NCBI RefSeq assembly: GCF_037975245.1
Contig: NC_092561.1
Span: 6,376,001-6,440,000 of the forward strand
Length of the DNA: 64,000 nt
Reading direction: 5' to 3'
From: Apostichopus japonicus
Lineage: Eukaryota > Echinodermata > Holothuroidea > Aspidochirotida > Stichopodidae
Shown in pieces: positions 1 to 12,795 of this stretch. How positions within the stretch are numbered: the first letter of the stretch is position 1; each line of letters opens with the position of its first letter. The position numbers and the translations under genes are program-made. The notes beneath the pieces are model-generated. The model was not told where the DNA came from. It was given only the letters and a program-made list of their open reading frames with translations, and searched no databases.

Positions 1-2240
1 TATGAACATGCCCTTTTTTAATCCAAATCCAAATTACTTTCTAAAGCCCTTTTTTTTTTTTTTTTTACTTTTTTTTACTTTACATTAATTAAGTAATATC
101 ATGTACATAGTGTGTAGTAACCTTTTTTTCTGTATTATAATGTATAGTTTGTAATATTAAAGCTAGTCAAAGAGAGAACACTTATAGCAAAGACAAAAAA
201 GGTAACATTAACAAAATTTATGCTTGGTATTGAAATGTCATTCTAAGCCATTATTGTTGTATTATGGACATTATTTGTTGTAAAGATAAGGCCAAGTGAT
301 AATACCCCTATCCTGAATAAATCACTACGTCCACTACCGGTAGAAATAGTTAATAATCACACATGGGCCACCATGGAATACCCTCCATTCATCCATTCAT
401 TCCTCCTTCCATCCATCCCTCCCTCCGTTTTAATAAGTTAAGGCAATAATCATGAAACCATAATAACATTAAATTAAAATTTCTCTCAATCTTTTGAGAT
501 CACTTTATCATTATTTTATTAATTAAATAGTGTTTATATAAATAAAAGAGAGAAAACAATTATACATTTTGCTAATTATTTGAGAGTTGTCGTTATTATT
601 CTCAAGATGTCAATTGTTCTATTTGTCTCCATCTCAGAGTGTTTCGTTATTAACAATATCTCCCTCTTTTTCCTTCTTCTTCCCTTTTATCCTTCACCCC
701 CCCTTAGTTCCCTTCCCCTCCCTACCTCACCATACCGACATTGTTTTGGTCTTGCTTTCTTCTGTCCCCCAAGTGAGTGATAAAAATGAACCTTCTTTTT
801 TTTCTACTGTAAATAAACAAATGTGCTTTTGGTAGCAAACTTAATGCAAATTCACATTTGAAGTACCCAAGAAAGCGTGTAAATATCATTTCATAAGTAA
901 TGGGGGTCTCTAAAGGCTTGTAAATTCTCAGTCATAAAGTCTATCCATATGGCATATTAAATCTTCCTTACCATGTGTCCATGGAGATTCTATAGGCAAC
1001 GAGAAAAGTACTCGTCACTTGTAAGTAAGCATCAACAACAGGGCCGGATTTAGCTCGATGGGTGGGGAACAGGCGATTTTTGGAGGGGGGGGGGCTTGGT
1101 GGCCTCGTCCTATTAAATGCTGCACTGCTCGGTTAACAAATTTCCTACAGTGAGTCTCTTCTGCTCTTTGAAGGCTAAAAAGCGGTTTTATGTTGCCTTA
1201 GGTTCATAATGTTCTCCCCGACTTGTACTTCCATTTGTCAATTTCACATCCAAGCCTCTAATATAAATCCTGTTTGATATGTTCTTGTTCTTTTTCTTTA
1301 TTTTTTACCAACTAGATGGAGTGTATCGCCTTTTAGGAAATGCAGGTAGATATTGGTCAATCATGGTGGTTAGGCCGCAATTAAATATCATTTCGAAATG
1401 TCAGGGTGGTACTGACTGAAAAAAAACCCCACTCCATCCCACCCCCACAAAATAATGTATTAGTATTATTTTGTTTAATTACTTGCTATTACTTTGAGTT
1501 GACATGGAGGCTAATACCCACCCCATCCCCTCACCCCTACGTGCCAATTCGTTAACATAATATCAGTCTGAGAACCAGTGCTGCCGACAGGGGGGTGCGG
1601 TGGAGTCGGGAGGCCGACCTGCTTCTCGGCGTCACTGCTCTAAGAGTGGGTCAAAAGTCTTTACCTTGCGCAAGTTGTATACAGTGGGCGTGAATACAAA
1701 ACATTTTCAACATACTTGCACATGTCTAAAGTCAGCCTACAGACTCACGATGCGGTCTAATTTTGTTTTCTCGTGCTAGCTTGGGAGTTATAACGCATCC
1801 CATAAGCAATTATTATATTTTATATACGAGACGAATGATGGAACGTGACTTATCTTGATTGGGTATTAAACGTCAAAAGGAAAGAAATTTTTTGAATTTG
1901 TCGCCAGAGAGCAAGTAGGCCTACTTGTATTCTGATCGGCATTTTTTTTGGGGGGGGGGGGGGGTGGGGGCGATGTCAACTTTGCTCAGTTTGCCGGTGT
2001 ATATATTTTGTTTTCTGTTCCTACAGGTTTTACCAATTAAAGTTATGTACATCCGCCTTTAAAGGTTAACCGTCTTCGGGGAAATCCCAAATGAGACCCA
2101 CAGATGGGACCAATCGTTGTTGCTTTCCGCTTTATCTCTCTCTTTCTCTTTTCCGTTGCGTCGTAATATTGTTGACACTCTGACGTTAAAGAGTAAAGGT
2201 CAAAACTCCAGTTGGTTTAAAAATACATTCGTAAATATTG
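1..2240. other. Gene-free AT-rich stretch
   Basis: I see no supportable gene here. The stretch holds short simple repeats: a CCATT/TCC-rich patch at about 379-425, a T-run near 51-66, and poly-G runs at 1085-1094 and 1950-1964. The open frames near 580-835 are T/C-rich low-complexity translations without a recognisable domain. Confidence 0.6.
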
Positions 2241-2289
2241 GAGGACTTCCCAACCATAGCTAACAGCTGGATTGGGAGAGTATATTTCA

Positions 2290-2620
2290 AGGGCGTAGGA
2301 ACCGGGGGGCTGGGGGGCGCCAGCCCCCCCCCCCGTGAAAAATGTGGAGGGGCGGAAGTATCATTCCGCCCCCCCACTTCGCAAGTCAGAAAACCCCTTT
2401 TTCATTTCCAAATGAGAAAAAAAATCTCATTTGGAGCACCAAATTGCATCTAAGGCCTGGTGAAAATACAAAATGGAGTGGGTGTTGAAGTGTGCTATAT
2501 TGCACCAAATTGCATCTGAGGCTACCTGGAAATGCAAAAAATTCCAAAGGGGAGGGGGACACCCCCTCCCCTTAGACCCCTCCCCCAGGCCGGGGAAACT
2601 GATGACCAGGAAAATGTGGT
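2290..2620. repeat. Probable transposon-derived repeat with G/C-rich end
   Basis: A G/C-rich block beginning near 2290 (AAGGGCGTAGGAACC followed by G- and C-runs) resembles the end of a dispersed element. It is followed by two related segments, each with GCACCAAATTGCATCT, at about 2436 and 2504, and then a G-rich/C-rich inverted patch at 2548-2590. I did not find a matching opposite terminus, so the boundaries and the class are unknown. The repeat nature is inferred from the internal duplication and the composition. Confidence 0.35.
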
Positions 2621-2690
2621 ACACTACTTGGCCAAAGTATACAGATGTGTAACCGTTGGGATTTTTTTGGTATGCAGCACCCCCCCACAC

Positions 2691-4124
2691 ACACCCCCAC
2701 CCCTACACACACACCCTTCTTCCCCAGAAATGAATTTCCGAAAGAAAAAATCAGAATATCAAGTCTCTGGAAATGACCGATACGGCCTTCTGTTTCGAAT
2801 AGCTTTCTAAATTTTGACCGGTGTGATCAAATCATTCCATTTGTCCGTTAAAATTCTCCAAGTTGTCGGAAACATAAAAGCCTCGCCAGGGTGGTGATCC
2901 CATCCATGCAAAAATCATGTTCATCCAATTTGCTAGGAGAATAGATTTTTATAGGGTTGAAATGTCAGATTTGACCTATGTTGACCTCAAATGATCTTTG
3001 ACCTACACAGAATAAAAGGTGGTCCCTGTAACCAAATGAGGTGTATCCACAAACCAAATTACCGGTATGAAGTTCACCCACTATATGCCTCTTAACTTAC
3101 AGTGTTTACATGCCAAGGATCGAGTCATGCATGCACACACACCCACCACCCCCCCCCCCCCCCCCCCCCCACACACACACTCATACACCCCACGCCATCC
3201 ACCATCGATATGAATAACAAAACCGTTTGTTATAAATGACATCACGTACCGTACATTTGTACGTTTGTCATTGATGTTAAACAGCGACCACTCTCTTCAG
3301 TGAATAATGTTGCGTACGTGAATGAATGACAAGCGGAAACGATGTAGCTACATTGACACGGTGCACTTGAGTTGTTATTAACTATCAATTAGTAGAAGAT
3401 TCAGTGAGGTATGTACATGGATTACTCGGCGTAGTCTCCTGGTGGAAATGTTTTATAAATAACTACTCGTAAGTCTAATAATACAAGTACATTATGATTG
3501 CAATGGTTGTACAGTACATAATCATTAACGAAATGAGATTATAAATCGGCGGCGAAAAGGAAAAAAATAACAAACGGACATGAAGAAGAAAAAGAAGAAG
3601 GCAGGAAGAAAATATATATATATTCGGTTGAAATCATTTACCTCATATTCCCTGTCGGTCGCACCGTATCGTGACGTCACTCCCCTGTCAAATTTGCTTT
3701 ACGTCATACGACTGATGTGGAAACATTACGTCATTTGGATTGTATGTATGTGTATCCGGGGAAATGGGTTCAACAGGTTTTCGCGAAGATCGTGGTTTTC
3801 CTTCAGTCTCTGTATGCAAAGTTTAGATCTATGATATTTTTCATTTAGTCCAAAACATAGACCATGCCCCCGGTAATTGTTGATTTATAGATATATACGA
3901 GCAAAATAATTTGGATATATAACAAATTACCTAACCGTAACGTATAACGCTGAAATACGTAAACCTTTATAACTGTCGTTCAGTGTTTCCACTTTATAGT
4001 GGTATTCATCCTTACGGCTAGCAGTTTGTGTGTAGCCTATAGCATTCTCCCGCGCCTTCTCTGTGCGTTCTAAAGCTGACGTACTGTATAGGCTACCGTA
4101 ATGTATGATAGGCTACCGTCCTAC
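2691..4124. other. Gene-free stretch with poly-C/AC tract
   Basis: No gene is supported. A 22-base poly-C run flanked by AC repeats lies at 3149-3170. An A/G-rich patch at 3580-3615 produces a lysine-rich open frame that I do not believe is coding. Confidence 0.55.
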
Positions 4125-4358
4125 TTATTGTAGTGCGCATGCGCGCTACAATGTTGGCATTACTTGCCAAGTTTAACAATATCTGTACGTGACTATAGAC
4201 GTTGGAACTTAAAGTTTCATATAGTCTCTGTACGTTTGCAGTTTTCCATGTTGTCCGCCCAAAAAAATATCATCATGAACAACCGCAAAGTTCTTCCTAA
4301 TACTGCAAGCACTCCACGCGCACTACAATACTGCGTATTTGCAGGCAAAAGCATGTTC
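4125..4358 (+). repeat. Dispersed repeat B, copy 1 (internally deleted)
   Basis: This is the shortest of three copies of one family; the others are at 15700-16024 and 40350-40676 in the opposite orientation. It opens with a CpG-rich palindrome around GCGCATGCGC and ends near TTTGCAGGCAAA. Compared with the other copies it lacks about 90 bases internally, just after the TTTGCAGTTT segment. All three copies can be read as a short peptide beginning MN(N/K)RK, but the frame is not maintained beyond it, so I treat this as sequence homology and not as coding. Confidence 0.75.
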
Positions 4359-5595
4359 TAGTTTAGTGTGGACGTATTTGAGCGTTTCGACATCTTGGGG
4401 GGGGGGGGGGGGTTGGTGTTCTACTACCCGTTGAAGCAAATTTGGTCTTTATAAAGAGTGCTGCATTCCAAACAGTGGCATATTTAGAGCTTTATATGCA
4501 CCAGTTTAGAACAATGTAAAATATCCTAAAATTGTCATTTTTAACCAGAATTTTTCTTGGCAATAGGTGGAATTTTAATCGGCTTTAGACAAAAATCATT
4601 AACTAAAACGTGTAAACACCGCGATAATTAAATTGTGTTTGTGTTGAAAATATGATCTTCCGAAATGGTCGAGTAAAGTCGGATTCGTACGAAACGTGGA
4701 TTTTTTTGTTTTAATAGTTTGCGTATCGTAAAAACAAAATAGTTTTTAAATGACACAAAGGAATATATATATATACTTGGGATGGAGTTGTTTGCCAGCG
4801 GGACTATATATAGATTGTTTTCTTGTTTACCTATTGTTTTCCTATTAATCGGGACATAGAGTAACCCTACACTGAGAATTGATTTTGATAGTTTTAGCCT
4901 CCGCCGCCCCCAACCTCTTTTCCCACTCCCTAACTTTTAAATAATTTGACTCGTTATAACCATCATATATCTTAATTTTAAGCACAATTTATACACTGAT
5001 TGTTGGAGATATTTTTAAAACTTATGGGAGAGACGTTTATCATATCGATATAGTTAAATGGAATACTGATAAAAATACCAGTGTGTAGCCTATACGCCAA
5101 TAAATGTTGTGACAAGATCGCGCCCACCTCCATGAAAAATTACAGCAATCGTTTGACACTGGGTTGTATATATAAACCACCAACACGTGTGTATACGTTG
5201 ACCTAGCTTTTTCTTGCGACCAATGGCTGAACAGAGGCATAAGGGGTCTCGTTGGTTCATGCGGAAGGCATTGAAAGAATTTTAAACTTCCACTTAGTTA
5301 TGATTAGGCTAGACTAATTGTCGGCAATAATAAAAATAATAAACCGTTTGTTTAAAATGCACATCCATTTAAATGATATATTTATTGCGGATGACACTGA
5401 GAGAAGCCTTATGATTTCTTGTTTTTTGTTTCGTTGAGCCGAACCCCGTCACACAAACAAAATTGTTTGAGAGGTCACAAGGAATGCGATTGTAAACCTT
5501 TGTAATTAGCACAGAACTGTTTCCAAATTTCACAGTGATTAGCGTAACATATATAATTTTCTTTCCATTTATTAAATTTATTATATTTTAAAGGT

Positions 5596-5671
<76 letters not shown>

Positions 5672-7544
5672 TTACAAATCATCGAATTGTTCCTCACATC
5701 CGGTGACCCTGGATCCGGTACTGGGTTTCTTATTTTGATAATCATAAAAATATATATTTATGTTTTGTTTTATTCTTGTCTCTTTTTCGGGAAACTGGCG
5801 AACGTTTAATGCTGTTTTAACGTCTTAATGTAAATATCGCGACCTCTTTCTTCTTCAGGTTAGAATTTCTTTGAAACAGAAACATTAAGAATATACTTAA
5901 CAGTCTTAGATGATGTACGCAGCCCTGAAGAGTGGGAGGGGAAGTGGGGAGTGGGGCTAGGGTGCTACAGTCCCGCCTTCAGCACGGGGTCAATTAGTGC
6001 CCTCAGCGCTCATGGATGTACGGTACACACAGGATTACTTCATCCAATCCTCTTTTGCATATGAGATTCGGGACTTGAGATGTCATCGTTGTCATCTATT
6101 GATGTTGGGTACCGGTATTTCGTTAAAAATATGTTGTGCCATTCTAGTAAAGAAGAAGTCATTAATTGAGGTTTTCGTATGAAAATACGGTAGCTAATTA
6201 TCTGATATGATTATATCCCTCCCCCATCCCACCAGTCCAGAAGATGTTAATATTATAACAATTTACTGATGGCAGTTTTTCCAATTTATCGAGTATTCTT
6301 GAACTTAAGATTACCATTGGGTCACATAATATATGTATTCGACGGGATTTATCCGACAAATGAATGTTAATGAGTTGGTTGAAGGACTTTATTCAGTCCT
6401 CGATAATTTGTCGTCCCGGGACACTTTAAAAAAAAAAAAACAATTATAGTGCCATCGAAACCACAATTAAAAATTACATGAGCATTTCAAGTGGTTTTTT
6501 TCTTTCCAAAATGAAACTGGGCAAAGTCAAGCTAATGAGCTCTACATTGACATGGTAATTCTGAGTGTAAAAACATTATCAACAAAATTATCAAAATATA
6601 TAAAAAATAATAATAATAACAAAAAATGATTCGATTTTGTTGTTTAAGTCAAGGAGCAGCTGCTGCCCAAATGATGTACAAGCCTATCCTCTTCTGTGCA
6701 ATTTATCGACAAAAAATAATTCCTGCCCAAATGAATATGAAGAATTATACCGACAATATTATACTAAAAACAACGTGAGAAAGTTATTGCACTTATGTAT
6801 TATACATCTGCGAACTAGATGAGATTTGTGAATTTATGTTATCAAACGTATAAAGTAACTAATCAGATCGAGTCGAGACGAAAATATTGAAAAGCGTTAA
6901 GTCATCCTTTTTTTTTTAATTTTCCAACCGTTTCTGTCCGCCATCCAGAATACGGTATAAGTTCCGTATCATCGTTTTTATCATCCTCGCCTTAGATCCA
7001 CCTCCACCTCTCTCTCTCCACCTCCACATCTCTCTCTCTTTGCATGACTGAACTCGCTTCTCCTTCTCCTACACTGAGAGGCAGTGGTCACGTGACTCCG
7101 TTACCCTCATCAGTGTTTTGGTACAAACAAACAAAAACTAGGTGTTAAATTGCTATGAATGTGTTAACGAGATTAAGTCAATTGACTATAGCCACTTAAC
7201 ACTCGCAGTCAACAATTGTCATGTCTGGTATATATCTCTCTATTCGTGTTTGCTAGTAGTTGATAGCTTCAAGTCAGAATCGATCTATGGACCCCGTGCG
7301 TATATATTGACCGAGGCTGAGAATTCGCGACTGGACCCAGGAGAGATTTAGAAGATAATATTTTTAAGTATTAGAATTGAAGACAAATCTTAAAACGGTA
7401 AGTTCTCCTATGCATATCAATCTTGTAAAATTAATAATTATATATTTATATGTATTTCTAATTTCACAGATAAAAATTATCCAATTATTTTTTGTTAATT
7501 GGTTAATTTTTTTTGTACTGGTTTCCATGAGTGTTTGTTGTTTG
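4359..7544. other. Gene-free stretch with AT microsatellite
   Basis: No gene is supported. Features seen are a 16-base poly-G run at 4397-4412, a pure (AT)n tract of about 70 bases at 5598-5667, and a CT/CCACCT-rich patch at about 7000-7042. Remaining open frames are short and AT-driven. Confidence 0.55.
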
Positions 7545-7552
7545 TTTGTTGT

Positions 7553-8168
7553 TGTTTTATTGTGTGTGTGGTTGCCTAGTTAGGACAATTGAACTAATCT
7601 TTAGAGTTTTACTCAAAATTTGATTTAAATGTACCGAAATAAGTTAATTTGATATAGATTATTCTCTCAAACGAGTTATTAAATTGATTGGTATTTACCG
7701 ATTTATTTCAATTGAAAACATTTCGTTACCAAGGTAAATTTTCAAATTTAAAGTTGTTGTTGTTTTATTGTGTGTGTGGTTGCCTAGTTAGGACAATTGA
7801 ACTAATCTTTAGAGTTTTACTCAAAATTTGATTTAAATGTACCGAAATAAGTTAATTTGATATAGATTATTCTCTCAAATGAGTTATTAAATAGATTGGT
7901 ATTTACCGATTTATTTCAATTGAAAACATTTCGTTACCAAGGTAAATTTTCAAATTTAAAGTTGTTGTTGTTTTATTGTGTGTGTGGTTGCCTAGTTAGG
8001 ACAATTGAACTAATCTTTAGAGTTTTACTCAAAATTTGCTTTAAATGTACCGAAATAAGTTAATTTGATATAGATTATTCTCTCAAATGAGTTATTAAAT
8101 TGATTGGTATTTACCGATTTATTTCAATTGAAAACATTTCGTTACCAAGGTAAATTTTCAAATTTAAA
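7553..8168. repeat. 208-bp tandem repeat, three near-identical copies
   Basis: The marker TGTTTTATTGTGTG recurs at 7553, 7761 and 7969, giving an exact 208-base period. The three units differ at only a few positions (for example an ACGAG/ATGAG change and a TTGATTTAA/TTGCTTTAA change). The array begins abruptly after a TTTGTTTG-rich patch and ends at about 8168. Its homogeneity implies recent amplification or ongoing conversion. It has no coding frame. Confidence 0.95.
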
Positions 8169-8738
8169 GAAGGTAATAAGAAGTTAGATATTTCTTAAAT
8201 TGTTTTTATTACTTTTTTTCAAAATTTGTTTTGAATAGAAATAAAACTGATTTGTGATGAAATTTTTTGTGGTGGCGTTTTAGTAACATTGTGGTATCTT
8301 GTAAGCCAGGAACCGTTTGGGCTGCCGACTATAAGCTAGCTCCACACATTATGACTAAACGTATAGACACAACGATTACTTATTACGCATACACGGGTGT
8401 ATGAAGCTACGGTGGGTGGGGGGGTGGCGAGGATGAGGATGGGGATGAGGAGGCAGAAAATGGAGAGTATTTGGGGATCTTAGAGATTGATGTTTTTTAG
8501 ATGCTACGGTGGCCCAGATGGGATATTGGAAATTTAATTTATCTCCAAAATTCTACTTTCAAGAACGTATTCTTTAGTCCAGCGATAGAAAGTTTTCAAG
8601 ATAAGTGGAAAAAATTATTAGAAAGTTCAAATGGGAAATAACAATATATTTTATATCATACCTTTTATTTTCTTTAATTTATGTTTGGTCACCAAAAACG
8701 TAAAAAAAAAATAATAAGTGGATTTTTCTTCAACATTT
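8169..8738. other. Gene-free stretch
   Basis: Nothing recognisable apart from a G-rich patch at 8410-8455 and AT-rich sequence. Confidence 0.5.
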
Positions 8739-8806
8739 GATAAGCCAATGATGGCTTCTTCGCGAGTTCCTGCTTGCAGGAGGTTCTAAAATACATACAT
8801 ACTACA
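8739..8806 (+). mobile_element. 5'-truncated SINE tail (family 1)
   Basis: These bases match the 3' tail of the nearly full-length SINE at 49203-49456, including the hairpin TCCTGCTTGCAGGA and a terminal CATACATAC tract. The tRNA-like head is missing, as expected from incomplete reverse transcription. The call rests on similarity between the two copies in this window. Confidence 0.7.
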
Positions 8807-10903
8807 TGCATTTTCTCACAAGAAACGCAAATTCATTTGATCCAAATTGCGCCATTCTGGTTACCACCACTATAGACCTTAAATCTTACAGATAATTCCG
8901 AAGACATTAAAGGTGAAGTCCTCACTGCTTTGTTCGAAATGTAACTTTAGAGCACGTTTTATACAAATTTAAATTAAGATAGTAGGTGACCATAACCGTT
9001 ATATCGATTACGGGATTAAAGTATATTTCAATTAATAATGCACTGAAATAAAATGATGAATCCTGACACCATTATGACGTAATCGTCACGGAAATGTGGA
9101 AACCAATTTGTAAAGCTTTCAATCCTTATACCAGGAGGTGGTTGTGTAAAATCGATAACGTCACACTGTATTTGTTAGTTTTTTTTTTTTTTTTTTGACA
9201 TCGGTTCAGTATCTATACTGAATATAGAAGTACAGCCATTTCGAAAGTGTATATACTGAGAGTTTTATCATAAAATGTTCAAAATATATACGTTGACGGA
9301 TGAGAACTCTGGTGCTGTGGGTAAACAGTAGAGAAAACAAAAATATGGAAACTGAAAATAGAGTAAGAAAAACCCATAAAACAATGACACTATAGTTAAG
9401 AATCAGTTAACATATTTAATTATACAAACAAATGGAATTCCGGGCTGCAAAGGTTGTTAAGTATTTGTCTTCAGTAGACTAAGCCTGTAAGGTGAAGGTC
9501 GATGACGTCACTGTGTATGTTTTTTTTATCTTTATTTATTTGTTTATTTCATATTTTCTCTTTGTTAAACGCCTTATTTTCGCCTTATTTTCGCCTACAT
9601 TTTGACTCAAAGTTTTACAGTATTGTGTAGAACCAACATGCCGAAGTTCTTTCTAAATCTATTCCCTGTCAATTTCTGTGTTGTGTATCGAAAGAAATCA
9701 AGGGGTGTGATATCTGCTTGCATATGCAAGGCATACCGTGGCTTTTAACTGGCACCATAGCAAAGGCGAAAAAATGTACAGGGATCGCCAACAGCTTTGG
9801 TAGCTGAATATTTCATTTGAAAGAGCACGTGGTTCGTGATCTAGTGGGGAAAATAGCTGTTTCGAATTCCTCTCTGTCCAAAACTGTCCATTACTCGTTT
9901 AAAAAGGGCCCGCCATTCATATCCTTACTCTATTCAGCAGTAAATGGAAACCGCAAAACAGTTCAGTTTATACGACAATTACTAAACCAAACCAAACAGT
10001 TTCTCTCCGATTGTACTCTCCGATTGTACTCTCCGATTGTACTCTCCGATTGATGGTAAGTTTGTAAACCTCATTATTTTTTGATCGACAAAAGAGAAAC
10101 AGCAGAAAGTGTCAGTGAAAAGTTCAATTAGCTTTACTTGAAAGCCTTTTTTATAACCGATTGCCCAATCCGCTGCCAGCCCATGAAGGGACACTCTCCT
10201 GGTTTGTGTGTTTGGAAAATTGTCATGGAGCAAAATCGTAGCCAACTTATCACAGTTCAAACGCAAAAAACGCCCTGCGTCAAGTCTCAAGTGTGAAAAT
10301 CGAGCGGAAGTTTAGCCTGATCTTGTTTGTCCGACAGAAATAGTTGGCATTCATCGCCTATTATTTCGAGTTAAGCCAATGACAACAGGCCAACCCTAAA
10401 GGTCTTTTTTTTCTACAGTTAAGATCGACCGAAACTCATCCAATGTTACTATTTGCCTAATCGATCAATGACTTCAATTGTCAGGGGTCTTTCTTTTTTT
10501 TTCTCTTTTTCTTTTGATCTTCTTCATTGACAAATACGTCCAGTTACTAATGTCTGTTATTTATATCGATGACATCATTTTAGCCATTCTTAAGGTCTTG
10601 ATATACAAAGCCCGTTGTGCAGCAAGGGAATGTGGTTGAGACTGTATCACTATGGTCGTTTGGTTTACGTTCTCAGGTTCTAACTTAGGTGACATTTTCT
10701 ATAAAGAAAAAAGGTATTCGGCTAAGGTATTCCTGGGTCCATTTGTGACCCCTACTTGACCGACAGTTCGTCATAGAAGATCTTGCTTAATTCATTTTGG
10801 ACGGGAAGCCTGTGCAGGGGCAGTTTACAGGCGGGAGAGGGGGGTATGGTTGAGGCACTTTCCGACACTTTTTGTTGCATATGTTATGTAGTATAATAAT
10901 ATA

Positions 10904-10943
<40 letters not shown>

Positions 10944-11100
10944 ATAATATATAGTATTATAATAATGTATAGGTTACATCATAGTTCAAGTTAGATCTCA
11001 GTGTAATGTACAAAATACCCCAAAGGAGTAATAACCCAAATACTAACGGAACGTGGGAGGAAATTCTTGGATGGAACAAGCAGACTTACCGAGGGGAAAA
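8807..11100. other. Gene-free stretch with small repeats
   Basis: No gene is supported. Contents are a T-run at 9179-9196, a 12-base duplication near 9571, a 13-base repeat at 10003-10053 (listed separately), and an (AT)n tract at 10908-10941. The 102-residue minus-strand frame at 9982-10290 shows no recognisable domain and overlaps the 13-base repeat. Confidence 0.5.
10003..10053. repeat. 13-bp tandem repeat, about four units
   Basis: The unit CTCTCCGATTGTA is repeated almost perfectly about four times. The array ends immediately before GATGGTAAGT, which matches a splice-donor consensus. No good plus-strand reading frame passes through that donor, because TGA occurs just before it. Confidence 0.85.
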
Positions 11101-11150
11101 ATCTACCTATTTTCGGTCTCCCCCTAGTTTGTACGGCCGTAGCGTTTTTA

Positions 11151-11190
11151 TGTCAGTGCGCATGCGCAGCGGGTCACTCCGGAAGGGCTC
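11151..11190 (+). promoter_or_regulatory. Candidate promoter with NRF1-like and ETS-like sites
   Basis: TGCGCATGCGCA at 11157-11168 matches the palindromic NRF1 site, and CCGGAAG at 11179-11185 matches an ETS core. Such pairs are typical of TATA-less animal promoters. The sites lie about 120-150 bases upstream of the candidate signal-peptide exon at 11308-11372. NRF1-like palindromes also occur inside repeat B at 4137 and can therefore arise from repeats, but I see no repeat B similarity around this one. Confidence 0.4.
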
Positions 11191-11307
11191 ATGGCAAACC
11201 GGGGGAGTAAAGGAGCGAGACTGACAACAAACAATGTACTAAGCCAATGTTGCTATTTGACTTTCGATAAATTATTCAGTGTTTGCAATTCATTGATCAG
11301 TATCGCG

Positions 11308-11372
11308 ATGAAGCTCTGTGACGTCATAGGCCTTCTTTTGATCTTGGTGTTAAGAGTATCATGTGAAAGCAG
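11308..11372 (+). CDS. Candidate first coding exon encoding a signal peptide (partial gene)
   Basis: An ATG in good context (G at -3) at 11308 opens a frame of 21 codons plus two bases. The peptide starts MKLCDVIGLLLILVLRVSC, which has the charged start, hydrophobic core and small/Cys C-region of a secretory signal peptide. The frame runs into AGCAG|GTCAGTG, a good splice-donor match at 11372/11373, in phase 2. NRF1-like and ETS-like sites lie just upstream. I could not identify any downstream exon or the protein family, so the product is only a possible secreted or membrane protein. The start at 11308 is chosen over an in-frame upstream ATG at 11191 because the hydrophobic segment then falls at the N-terminus. 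The whole signal could be coincidental in a window otherwise without genes. Confidence 0.35.
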
Positions 11373-12795
11373 GTCAGTGATTGCATGATCTGTTCATGTA
11401 TTTGTTTTTGTTTTTAAGAGAAAGTGTCCCCAGAGGAAGGATTGTACCTTTTGAAAGGGCATCATCATCATCAATTTGACCCATTATGTTAGCATGTTAA
11501 ACCAACAGTTAACGTTAAAAGTTTTAACGTTTTTCATAAGAAAATTCTTGATTCTCCAAAATTGTCAAAATGTCACGGGTGGGTGGGTGTAGGTAACAAC
11601 TACAACGAGTATGGCAATTAAAATGTTCTCTGAAATTGTGAGCACCGGAGGCCATGATCTGAATGTCTGGCGTATTTGCAGGGGGGCAATAATGGCGCCC
11701 TTTAAGTAGGAATGTTAGAATACTGGGAAAGGGGAGAGGCGACGCACTAGTGGGGTGCAGGCTTGGGTCGATGTTAGGGTTAGAGGAGTGCATAAGTGCG
11801 TAAGACCTGGTACGTTAAGTTGGTATATTTTTCGTACGAAACTAGTTTTATCAGGGTTCTCTCGAGGCTAGCTAAAAATTGAGACATTCTCCCTCCTTTA
11901 CATTTATTTATTTATTTTTTCATTTATTTATGTTTTTAATAATTTATGTATTCATTCAAATTTATTTAAATGCATATGGTCAACCAAGAGATCCCACCTA
12001 TTTCCGATATCAAAGCTGGTGTGTAGAGAATGATATATTCTTTATTTTACTTCAGGGGGGTTGTAAAACACGACCGTATATTCATATACGGATGAATGGT
12101 TGGTACCCCATCTCAACCCATCAGAGTATATTTTGACTAAATCAATAAATCGGATAACACCCTGCATGTACAGCTATTAGTAACACTTACACCCCCTTAA
12201 GTGGATTTATAGATTGCTTCTTATTCTTCTTCTCTTTTTGTTGTTGTCCTTTTCATGAAATGCCATGAAATGTTGATGATGTTTGGGGTCACATCAGGTT
12301 TGGGGTTGCAAAGCAACGAAAGTAACAAGGGAGAGTTTATTCGCCGATGTCAGTAAGTAAGCAAGACTGTGGGACGGTGGATGACGAAAGGAATTTATTA
12401 ATAGACTTAAATGAGTAAAACTTAAGAAGAGGGATTATGTTATACTTACGTATTGTTGCTAATTCAGTGTAGATGATGTCATGAAAAACCAGGTGCCAGG
12501 CGGATAGGGGGTCTTTCGGCCAAACATTTTTCGGCATTTTAGTCGAAACTCTTGCCCCCATGCAGCCCCAATTTTAGTTACAGAGTGCAATAATTTATAA
12601 TTGATGCAACCAGGATATGTGCACTGTAAGGTGATATATACGCTGAAGACAAAGCAAGATAACAACAAGACAGAAAATCAAGACAAAACAGTGAAACATG
12701 ATAAAACACACCATTGACACCAAACGATAAGATGGAAGATGTCTCGCACAATGCGAAACGAGACATGTCCCAACGCCCTAAGACAAAGAAAGACG
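11373..12795. other. Stretch without recognisable exon
   Basis: If the exon at 11308-11372 is real this would be intron. I see no second exon. A pyrimidine-rich TTTATTTTACTTCAG at about 12042-12056 resembles a splice acceptor but is followed by a G-run. From about 12640 the sequence becomes rich in AAGACAAG, like the region that follows the MITE. Confidence 0.45.

Noticed and set aside
9982-10290. 102-codon minus-strand frame
   Set aside because: No recognisable domain; part of it is the 13-base tandem repeat.
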